Of a DNA stretch of 6,619 nt, positions 1 to 5,434 are shown one piece after another. The translations under genes and the position numbers were made by a program. Within the stretch, counting starts at the first letter, position 1. Each line of letters opens with the position of its first letter. Under the pieces are notes generated by a model. That model saw only the letters and a program-made list of their open reading frames with translations, did not search any database and had not been told where the DNA came from. Origin of the DNA: Lachnospiraceae bacterium (GTDB taxonomy: Bacteria; Bacillota; Clostridia; Lachnospirales; Lachnospiraceae); contig JAFVAA010000935.1 in NCBI GenBank assembly GCA_017476305.1, forward strand, positions 1 through 6,619. Direction: 5' to 3'.

Positions 1-66
1 CAAATGTTAAGTTTTGAAATCCAGCGGTCACTGTGCCATAGCTTTTCACTACGGAACGTCCCGCAC

Positions 67-151
67 CCCCCTTTGGATCAGTCGTGATAAAAGAAGTGTT
101 CATCTGCATTAGGTTCGGCTTCACTTCGTAGAAAGTCTTGCCTGCACCCGC
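67..151 (-). pseudogene. VirD4/TraG-type conjugative coupling protein remnant
   Basis: Read on the minus strand, this stretch encodes AGAGKT (a Walker A P-loop), then EVKPNLMQMNTSFITTDPKG. This matches the nucleotide-binding core of VirD4-like type IV coupling proteins of Firmicutes conjugative elements, ATPases that deliver DNA to the secretion channel. Only about 28 residues are recognisable. Upstream (higher coordinates) the frame reads into unrelated sequence and meets a stop codon near 287-290, so the N-terminal membrane region and about the first hundred residues are missing. Downstream of DPKG the frame stays open to the window edge but no longer resembles the family. Either a frameshift in the G-run at 66-70 or an insertion such as a group II intron could explain this. 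I infer a disrupted gene. The family call is fairly secure because of the KPNLMQMN and TDPKG motifs; the nature of the disruption is not. Confidence 0.65.
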
Positions 152-153
152 TC

Positions 154-171
154 GTGTCAAGTATGTGACAC
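154..171. repeat. 18-bp perfect dyad at VirD4 junction
   Basis: GTGTCA-agtatg-TGACAC is a perfect 6-bp inverted repeat with a 6-bp centre. It lies immediately next to the point (about 151) where VirD4 homology begins, so it marks the junction with unrelated sequence. The form would suit a recombinase core site, a dimeric regulator site or a small RNA hairpin. Nothing here decides between these. Confidence 0.5.
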
Positions 172-207
172 CTAAATTGTGATTTTTATTCTGAATTAGA
201 GATTGAT

Positions 208-244
208 AACATACCTTCGGTATGAAATATACCAAAGGTATGTT
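208..244. repeat. Nested inverted repeat made of two ATACC-N3-GGTAT palindromes
   Basis: The arms 208-223 and 229-244 are 16 bp long, match at 15 of 16 positions and are separated by 5 bp. The one mismatch becomes a G-U pair in a minus-strand transcript, so the RNA stem would be continuous. Each arm is also a short palindrome: ATACC-TTC-GGTAT (211-223) and ATACC-AAA-GGTAT (229-241), with centres 18 bp apart. No U-run follows on either strand, so this is not a typical intrinsic terminator. Paired operators, a recombination or nicking site, or an RNA 3' structure for the hamB message are possible. Confidence 0.7.
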
Positions 245-254
245 GGATAGATTA

Positions 255-266
255 GTGCTAAAGCAC
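255..266. repeat. Small hairpin GTGCT-AA-AGCAC
   Basis: This is a perfect 5-bp inverted repeat with a 2-nt centre in the noncoding region downstream of hamB. The base AACC/GGTT-like flanks repeat a motif seen nearby: ACCAAAGGT occurs at 231-239 and again at 265-273. The role is unknown. It is short enough to arise by chance, and it is listed because it belongs to a run of four such structures. Confidence 0.35.
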
Positions 267-280
267 CAAAGGTTCGTTTT

Positions 281-303
281 GCACCTCTTTTAGAAAAGGG
301 TGC
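281..303. repeat. Imperfect hairpin GCACC...GGTGC
   Basis: Five outer GC-rich pairs (GCACC with GGTGC) are followed by a T-G pair, one mismatch and three T-A pairs around a TAG loop. It lies about 90 bp beyond the hamB stop codon. On the minus strand it is followed by AAAAC rather than a U-run, so it is at best a weak terminator or an RNA-stabilising structure. The CACCC at 321-325 could pair with GGGTG at 298-302 instead, giving an alternative fold. Confidence 0.4.
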
Positions 304-314
304 TATGACCAATA

Positions 315-347
315 ACACAACACCCCTATAGATTGTGGGTTTGGTGT
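315..347. repeat. Imperfect 11-bp inverted repeat downstream of hamB
   Basis: Arms 315-325 (ACACAACACCC) and 337-347 (GGGTTTGGTGT) match at 9 of 11 positions around an 11-nt loop. It begins about 45 bp after the hamB stop in the direction of transcription and is the first structure that transcript would meet. It is followed by TATTGG, which is not a clear U-tract. It may help end or protect the hamAB message. Confidence 0.35.
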
Positions 348-391
348 AACCTTTATGAAAAGTTCAGATACTTATTTCTATATACACTGTT

Positions 392-2593
392 CTAACCGCT
401 CACTTTCATATGGCAACAAATTTTTTTAATATTGCTACGATTTTTCTTAATAAAATCAATGACTTCATCCTCTGACAGATTAGCCGGAATTACATTTTCC
501 AATTTTCTCACAGCGTTACTTGGTATCCCAAATTCGACCAGAATCGATAAATTCTCACGTATAAAATCATTTTCCAATTGTTGTACGAAAAAGCTATAAG
601 ACCCTGGTTTAATGTTTCTCTTTTCACATATCAGACGTTGGATACTATCTACAACTCTAAACGCCTTTGGCACAGTAAATTGGAACCAACGTCTGTAGAT
701 ATGAAATGCTGTTTCTACAGCTTCATCATAATATTTTGCTTTTCTCTCATCTGTCAAAATCTTTACATTCGCAACTTTACTATTATAAATATCATTAACA
801 ATGTCAATAATATTCTTTTTCGTCCTATATATATTCAAATATCTTGCAAGCTGCTTTACTGAAAACACTCCCCTTTTGCTGTCAAAGTTAAATAGATTAT
901 TTTCTGCCAGTTCTAAAACATAATACATTTGATTCCATGTAGGTAATTGGCTCCACTGAATATTTTGTAATACACTTTTTGATTTCAAATCAATAATTAA
1001 TTTGTTATAAATCCTTATTTGTCCATTTACAGAAATGCCATTTTGTTTAATAACACTTAATAAATCAGCGGGAAGTGTATTAATCTGATCATAACGATTT
1101 CTGACCTCTTGCTTTACATCATTCTTTTTTATGTTAATGAGGATTTCATCTGTCAATATTTTTGGATCTTGTTCATAAAATAGAATATCTATTACAATAG
1201 ACTTCTTCACCGGAACGTGACAAAAATTAAATATTCTTCCCACATAATGTTCCATCATCCTTCCAGAACGACCTTTAATATTACTGTAGTCAAAAAAATC
1301 TATTTCATTTCCTCCCTTTTTTTCATCGAACAAAATCACATTTTTAGCACTAGTATTAACACCTTCAATTATCGTAGAGGTACAAAAAATACAGTTCAAC
1401 CGTCCCTCATTAAAATACTTAATAATTGAAGCTCCTATATGCTTTTGTAAAGAGCCATCATGAATCGCTACACCGTATTGTAATTCCTTAGCTAAACTCC
1501 ATTCCGGCGAAATATTTTTATTAATCCATTCTACTAATGGGAGTTGATTATTCTTTTCTCGTCCTATTCTTTGCAAATATTCTAAATATACCTTGGACAT
1601 ACGCCTTGCTCGTGCAGGAGTTGAACAATAAATAATGGTTTGTTCGTTCCCCAGCTCATCTAATAGTTCACATAAAATTGTAATTTTTTCCTTATCAATC
1701 TGTTTATCGCTGTTACTCCAATTAATTAAATTACTTTTATCTATTACATTGCAATCTACTAAAGAAAAATCTGACTTATAAAATATTGCATCATATTTTT
1801 CTGCAAATCCATCTGTTATTCCATCAATATTGGGTCCTAAGAAGTAAAATCTAGGATGAAATTTATTTACCACCTTCAAAAACGCATTGTTTAAGGTATC
1901 TGCACGATCATCTTTTCTTCTAAGGCTCAATTTGTAGAATTCATCTATAATAAGAAAATCTATTTGAGGTAGAGGCTCATACTCTATTACCCTTTCCGCT
2001 GTTAACAGGAACAGATTTCTCTTGTTTTCAGAATATGGTTGCGAAGTTCTCACTATAATTTTGTAATCATCGGTATATTTCTTCAATTTTAATCGAGTTT
2101 CATCTAACAATGCTAATGTTGGCTGTATGATAACTAAGTTTTTATATTTTTTTGAAGCTACGATTTCTTCTATAAGCAAACTTTTTCCAAAGCTTGTTGG
2201 TGCACTAGCAATTATATTTTTTCCTGACAAAAGATAATTAGAAATTTTCTTTTGCTCTTTATGTAGATATGTATTTTCTAAAAAATCTGACTGAAAATAG
2301 CTCATTCGCACATCGTCCGCAAAAGACATAATTTTCAAATCAGAACTATTTTTTTGAATATACGGATAAAATCCTAATGTTTCAATCAAATCTGCCCATA
2401 CTTCATATATATTTTTATCAACTTTTCCCCAATTATTCAGAACATGTATTACTATCTTTCTCGCAGATAATTCTGATTCCGCTAAATGTTGCGACAACAA
2501 TTTTGTGCAATATGAAACAATTTTAAAACTCTGTTCAAAAGAAAGTCTTTTTACATTTTCAATTTCTAATATAATCTCTGTTGTCTTGTCCAT
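392..2593 (-). CDS. hamB: Hachiman system helicase HamB (superfamily 2)
   Basis: This is a 733-residue superfamily 2 helicase, called HamB because it directly follows a HamA/DUF1837 gene. Visible motifs are: Walker A APTSFGKS at 131-138; motif Ia QPTLALLDE near 157-165; TAERV near 198; motif II IDEFY near 216-220, with Tyr in the place of the usual D/H; motif III-like FLGPN at 251-255; IIYCSTPARAR near 320-330 (motif IV); STIIEGVN near 406-413 (motif V); GRSGRM at 441-446 (motif VI). The C-terminal 280 or so residues have no motif I recognise. In Hachiman, HamB is an ATP-dependent DNA helicase that complexes with and controls the HamA nuclease, acting on DNA during phage attack. The ATG at 2593 is preceded by GAGGTG (2598-2603), which overlaps the hamA stop codon, so translation is probably coupled. 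No frameshift or truncation is apparent. The gene is very AT-rich compared with the recombinase. Confidence 0.88.
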   Translation of the reverse strand: MDKTTEIILEIENVKRLSFEQSFKIVSYCTKLLSQHLAESELSARKIVIHVLNNWGKVDKNIYEVWADLIETLGFYPYIQKNSSDLKIMSFADDVRMSYFQSDFLENTYLHKEQKKISNYLLSGKNIIASAPTSFGKSLLIEEIVASKKYKNLVIIQPTLALLDETRLKLKKYTDDYKIIVRTSQPYSENKRNLFLLTAERVIEYEPLPQIDFLIIDEFYKLSLRRKDDRADTLNNAFLKVVNKFHPRFYFLGPNIDGITDGFAEKYDAIFYKSDFSLVDCNVIDKSNLINWSNSDKQIDKEKITILCELLDELGNEQTIIYCSTPARARRMSKVYLEYLQRIGREKNNQLPLVEWINKNISPEWSLAKELQYGVAIHDGSLQKHIGASIIKYFNEGRLNCIFCTSTIIEGVNTSAKNVILFDEKKGGNEIDFFDYSNIKGRSGRMMEHYVGRIFNFCHVPVKKSIVIDILFYEQDPKILTDEILINIKKNDVKQEVRNRYDQINTLPADLLSVIKQNGISVNGQIRIYNKLIIDLKSKSVLQNIQWSQLPTWNQMYYVLELAENNLFNFDSKRGVFSVKQLARYLNIYRTKKNIIDIVNDIYNSKVANVKILTDERKAKYYDEAVETAFHIYRRWFQFTVPKAFRVVDSIQRLICEKRNIKPGSYSFFVQQLENDFIRENLSILVEFGIPSNAVRKLENVIPANLSEDEVIDFIKKNRSNIKKICCHMKVSG

Positions 2594-2597
2594 ATTT

Positions 2598-2603
2598 CAC
2601 CTC
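2598..2603 (-). promoter_or_regulatory. hamB ribosome binding site overlapping hamA stop
   Basis: GAGGTG lies 4 nt before the hamB ATG and shares bases with the hamA TGA (2602-2604). This fixes the hamB start and suggests that ribosomes finishing hamA reinitiate on hamB, which would help keep the two subunits in proportion. Confidence 0.7.
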
Positions 2604-3540
2604 AAATATTCTGCATATGCCAAAGACGTTTATGCAAATTAATAACTAATTCATTTTTATCATTTACAGGAAATAGCATAAGTATAATATTAACTCTGTC
2701 TTTTAGTGGCATTTTATTCTGTTTATCAAAATACTCTTTTAACTCTCTGATATTTAATTCATGGTAGGCTATTGCATTAGGATCATTCATATCAGAAAAC
2801 TTTTTGTAAATGTCATGTGTATAAGTACAAAGCATTGGAATGTTTATAATACTAAGTTTGTCGCTTAGTTTTGTACAATTCGTTATCGTATCAATCCATT
2901 CTGCTCTGCCAGGTATAGAATTATTATCCAGATTCTTTTTAATTATTACAAACTGATCATTTAAATAGTCTGTATTAATATGTTCATTCAAATCTTTCAC
3001 TAATGCCTTTATCCCCTCTTTACTATCATAATAGAGCTTACTTTCACCAAGCCATAAAATTTTTTCATTTGCGGAAACATGTACCGCATCAAATCCATGT
3101 GCGGGCACACTGGCACTATCTTTGAAATAAACTTTAGAAATTAATGGTATTGTATGCTTAAATTCCCTTAATATCAAATGCAACAACAACTCACCAAATT
3201 CTCCTCTTTTTGCTGTACTAGACCTTTTTAATTCGTTATATGCATTAATATCTTGATCCACACACCACTGTTTCATTAATTGAAAATCTTTGATTTTATA
3301 AATACAATAAGCCGCTTCTCTTAACTTTTCAACAATGTCATTTTGAGGAATATCGGAATCTTCATATTGTGCAAAAACATATTCTGGAATTGTATTGCAT
3401 ATGGCTTTAGTAAAATCATCTAAGCAATATTTGGGATTTCCTTCATCATCAATATCCATATCAACTAAAAAGGTATTCAAATCATCTTCGTTAACTTTCA
3501 GTATTATTACATTCTTTTTATCGAAAATTCTGTTAGCCAT
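2602..3540 (-). CDS. hamA: Hachiman system effector nuclease HamA (DUF1837)
   Basis: This is a 312-residue HamA/DUF1837 protein, the effector partner of HamB. Family signatures are RGEFGELLLHLIL at 112-124, VPAHGFDAVHV at 145-155 and LWLGESKLY at 162-170. The conserved acidic and basic residues (Glu117 region, Asp151, then E166-x-K168 in GESKLY) have the layout of a PD-(D/E)xK-type nuclease site. In published Hachiman systems HamA degrades DNA when released from HamB control, sacrificing the cell to stop phage spread. I chose the ATG at 3540 (MANRIFDKK) because GGAGGT at 3551-3556 sits 10 nt upstream. An in-frame ATG at 3558 would put that Shine-Dalgarno site inside the coding sequence and has no good site of its own. 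The gene ends 8 nt before hamB. It has its own promoter after abiEii. No signal peptide or membrane segment is visible. Confidence 0.88.
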   Translation of the reverse strand: MANRIFDKKNVIILKVNEDDLNTFLVDMDIDDEGNPKYCLDDFTKAICNTIPEYVFAQYEDSDIPQNDIVEKLREAAYCIYKIKDFQLMKQWCVDQDINAYNELKRSSTAKRGEFGELLLHLILREFKHTIPLISKVYFKDSASVPAHGFDAVHVSANEKILWLGESKLYYDSKEGIKALVKDLNEHINTDYLNDQFVIIKKNLDNNSIPGRAEWIDTITNCTKLSDKLSIINIPMLCTYTHDIYKKFSDMNDPNAIAYHELNIRELKEYFDKQNKMPLKDRVNIILMLFPVNDKNELVINLHKRLWHMQNI

Positions 3541-3550
3541 ATTAAGCAGT

Positions 3551-3556
3551 ACCTCC
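3551..3556 (-). promoter_or_regulatory. hamA ribosome binding site
   Basis: GGAGGT lies 10 nt before the ATG at 3540. It decides between two in-frame starts, since the upstream ATG at 3558 overlaps this motif. Confidence 0.7.
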
Positions 3557-3580
3557 ATAAAACCCGATATCTCTGCACAC

Positions 3581-3603
3581 TATTATGATATTTTACCATA
3601 ATA
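3581..3603. promoter_or_regulatory. Dyad in hamA leader, candidate operator or RNA hairpin
   Basis: The arms 3581-3590 and 3594-3603 (TATTATGATA / TACCATAATA) are separated by TTT and match at 9 of 10 positions. In the hamA transcript the odd position is a G-U pair, so a 10-bp stem with an AAA loop can form. It lies about 20-40 nt into the predicted leader and 25 nt before GGAGGT. A repressor site just downstream of the promoter, or a leader hairpin affecting translation, would both fit. It also overlaps a TGG-TAAAAT sequence resembling an extended -10. Confidence 0.5.
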
Positions 3604-3628
3604 CTCCACTTTTGCTTTGAATGCTTCA

Positions 3629-3656
3629 ATTATACAATCACACTTTGTCACAATAA
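3629..3656 (-). promoter_or_regulatory. Predicted SigA-type promoter for hamAB
   Basis: On the minus strand TTATTG (3651-3656) is followed by a 16-bp spacer and a perfect TATAAT (3629-3634). The -10 box is strong and the -35 box is weak. Transcription would start near 3622 and leave a leader of about 80 nt before hamA. The promoter lies within about 30 bp after the abiEii stop, so Hachiman can be expressed separately from AbiE, although read-through from abiE is not excluded. Confidence 0.55.
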
Positions 3657-3660
3657 ATTC

Positions 3661-4617
3661 TTAACTGTCTAATATTCTGCACTTCCACCTTGCCATCGGG
3701 TGCTCCCTCACCCTTTCACACTCATTTACCATCCCCAGCAAATATTCCGGTCTGTACTCCTTTTCCCTAAAACACTTCCAAAAACCTCTCTCATTTTCTT
3801 CCATAACCAACACTTTCGAAAGGAACTCCACCACCTCCTGCCTGACAGTTTGCAAATCAATTTTTTCTCCATTGCAAAGAACAGGTCTTAATATCGTTCT
3901 AATCTGCTGTGTGGAAACTCCCGAAATACATTCAAACGAAAATTCATCAGGAACATTTTCTGCACCTATTGCACTATAGAACACAACACATTTTCTATAC
4001 ATATCCCGGTTGTCGTCACTTATCATGCGGAATTTAATCATATTATAAATATCATACAAATCTCTTGGTGCAGTACGGTTAAACAGGGCTACCGTCTTTG
4101 AGGCATATATTTCAACAGGTGCGACACATGCCACCATGATTTCATCATCCCGCCATGGTGTATATGCCTTCTTCATTACCGGCTCTAGTATATGACACCG
4201 ATTCATATAGTTGATTTCTATTTTCAGGTTATCTTTGTTCCCTCCAGCATTGTAATAACTGCATACAAAAGAATCTAATGCAAAATGATGCTTTGTCTTT
4301 TCAGATAATTCATAACCATTTGCCTCTATATATCTTTTTATCCGTCCATTGATTTTTTCCTTTATATCCTCCATTTCAGCTTTTTCCAGATTCTTTGAAA
4401 AATCAAGGTCAATATCAACGGATAATCTTGGCAGTTCCAAAAAGACTAGATTAATGGCAGTTCCACCTTTCAGCAAAAGATACTTTGACAGCAGATCATC
4501 TTCCTCAAAAAATTTTAGTATGTCAGCCAGCCTGCATACTTTTTCGAATGTATCACGGACAAACCCTTTCTCTTTTGCCTGTTTTCCTAAAAATTTCTTA
4601 TCATACTGCATCTCCAT
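3661..4617 (-). CDS. abiEii: AbiEii family nucleotidyltransferase toxin
   Basis: This is a 318-residue protein of the AbiEii/AbiGii toxin family (DUF1814), with a DNA polymerase beta-like nucleotidyltransferase fold. Motif I is KGGTAINL (50-57) followed by SVDIDLDF (66-73), which supplies the metal-binding aspartates D68 and D70. LKIEINY near 131-137 fits motif II. EIYASKTVALFNRTAPRDLYD (169-189) carries the family lysine K174, R181 and R185-D186. Family members use nucleotides to modify RNA targets and halt growth, with AbiEi as the antagonist. The C-terminal third (about 200-318) looks helical and is not specifically recognised. The gene overlaps abiEi by 17 nt. A second ATG at 4611 (residue 3) has better spacing from AGGGGTG (7 nt) and may be the true start. 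All key motifs are present, so the toxin is probably active. No terminator is evident after the stop. Confidence 0.85.
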   Translation of the reverse strand: MEMQYDKKFLGKQAKEKGFVRDTFEKVCRLADILKFFEEDDLLSKYLLLKGGTAINLVFLELPRLSVDIDLDFSKNLEKAEMEDIKEKINGRIKRYIEANGYELSEKTKHHFALDSFVCSYYNAGGNKDNLKIEINYMNRCHILEPVMKKAYTPWRDDEIMVACVAPVEIYASKTVALFNRTAPRDLYDIYNMIKFRMISDDNRDMYRKCVVFYSAIGAENVPDEFSFECISGVSTQQIRTILRPVLCNGEKIDLQTVRQEVVEFLSKVLVMEENERGFWKCFREKEYRPEYLLGMVNECERVREHPMARWKCRILDS

Positions 4618-5362
4618 CCACCCCTTTTTCTGTCAGTTCTTTCACATTGTCCGGGGCATAGAGCCGCCACCGTCCATGATACACCATCTCATTCCCTTTC
4701 TGTTTCAACAGGTATCTTCTGCTCCCGGATATATGTTTCCGGCACTCACCAAAAAAAGAGTCCGGCAACAAAAATATATCATTCATCTGTTCCAGTATGA
4801 ATCCTGCTTTCTGATACAAAAAACCATTTTGATAGACTTCCAGCGCATCCAATAGTTTTTTTTCGTTCAAAGATGGAATCAGCTCCATGCAACGTAATGT
4901 TTCCTCCAAGCCCGTATTTTTTTCAAAATTATTGAGCACATCAACTACGGTCTGCTCTACTCCTGAAACACGCACTCCATATACCTCTCTGACGTCCATT
5001 CCATTCTTAGGTGCCATCCTGTGATAATATACACCATCATAATCAAAATCCGAGAAACGGCTCTCACAGGTCACATATACCTCGTAAAACACCTGATTAG
5101 CATATCCATATACCTCAAAAGCACTATGATGAGATATAAACGCACCCGGAAACAGATTCATGCCAATTTGGTAACGCGAAAAGACAGGCTGCTTCGTTTC
5201 CAGACTGATTGCAACATATCTGTCATGCTTTACCCGCTCAATATATCCTTTTTTCTGATAATCATATAAAATCGATGTAGCAGCCGCCCTGGAACCAGTC
5301 AACTTTTCTACATCACGAATCGAAAAGCAACCTAATTCCAACATCTTCTCATAATGTTTCAT
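4601..5362 (-). CDS. abiEi: AbiEi family antitoxin / transcriptional repressor
   Basis: This 253-residue protein is the cognate antitoxin of the type IV system. An N-terminal winged helix-turn-helix spans about 1-52: FSIRDVEKLTGSRAAATSI is followed by YDYQKKGYIERVKHDRYVAI. The middle contains FPGAFISHHSAFEVYG (71-86), typical of AbiEi proteins, and GVEQTVVDVLNN near 134-145. The C-terminal part supplies antitoxin function in characterised members, and the N-terminal domain binds operator DNA to repress the operon. I chose the ATG at 5362 because AGGGTG (5369-5374) lies 6 nt upstream. A GTG at 5371 in the same frame would overlap that site. The 3' end overlaps abiEii by 17 nt, so translation is probably coupled. 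A promoter with an overlapping inverted repeat lies immediately upstream. Confidence 0.85.
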   Translation of the reverse strand: MKHYEKMLELGCFSIRDVEKLTGSRAAATSILYDYQKKGYIERVKHDRYVAISLETKQPVFSRYQIGMNLFPGAFISHHSAFEVYGYANQVFYEVYVTCESRFSDFDYDGVYYHRMAPKNGMDVREVYGVRVSGVEQTVVDVLNNFEKNTGLEETLRCMELIPSLNEKKLLDALEVYQNGFLYQKAGFILEQMNDIFLLPDSFFGECRKHISGSRRYLLKQKGNEMVYHGRWRLYAPDNVKELTEKGVDGDAV

Positions 5363-5389
5363 TCTAATCACCCTAACATCGTTTTTTTG

Positions 5390-5418
5390 ATTTTATCACA
5401 ATATCATTCTTTTTACAA
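5390..5418 (-). promoter_or_regulatory. Predicted abiE promoter
   Basis: On the minus strand TTGTAA (5413-5418) is followed by a 17-bp spacer and TAAAAT (5390-5395), with TG one base upstream of the -10 (extended -10 TGATAAAAT). The predicted start near 5383 gives a short leader of about 20 nt carrying AGGGTG before the abiEi ATG. Spacing and hexamers are good for a housekeeping sigma factor. Confidence 0.65.
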
Positions 5419-5428
5419 TGATATTGTG
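5397..5428. promoter_or_regulatory. Perfect 12-bp inverted repeat, likely AbiEi operator
   Basis: CACAATATCATT (5397-5408) and AATGATATTGTG (5417-5428) are exact reverse complements separated by 8 bp. On the minus strand the first arm runs into the -35 box and the second arm fills the spacer and nearly reaches the -10 box, so a bound protein would block RNA polymerase. Characterised AbiEi antitoxins repress their own operon by binding inverted repeats in the promoter. The position, directly after the recombinase stop codon, might also suggest a terminator, but no U-run follows on the minus strand. Confidence 0.65.
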
Positions 5429-5434
5429 GTATTT

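Noticed and set aside
281..347. Intrinsic terminator for hamAB
   Set aside because: Hairpins are present but none is followed by a run of T in the direction of transcription.
578..1429. Plus-strand open frames of 94 and 70 codons opposite hamB
   Set aside because: They have skewed composition with many Ile/Phe/Asn codons, as expected from antisense AT-rich DNA, and there is no Shine-Dalgarno support.
3591..3598. Shared 8-mer AATATCAT between the abiE inverted repeat and the hamA leader dyad, hinting at cross-regulation by AbiEi
   Set aside because: About one occurrence is expected by chance in AT-rich DNA of this length. The 9-mer AATATCATT also occurs inside hamB coding sequence near 789, and the half-site orientation differs between the two dyads.
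4349..4855. Plus-strand 168-codon open frame across abiEii and abiEi
   Set aside because: It lies opposite two well-supported genes, has low-complexity Ser/Phe-rich content and no recognisable motif or ribosome binding site.
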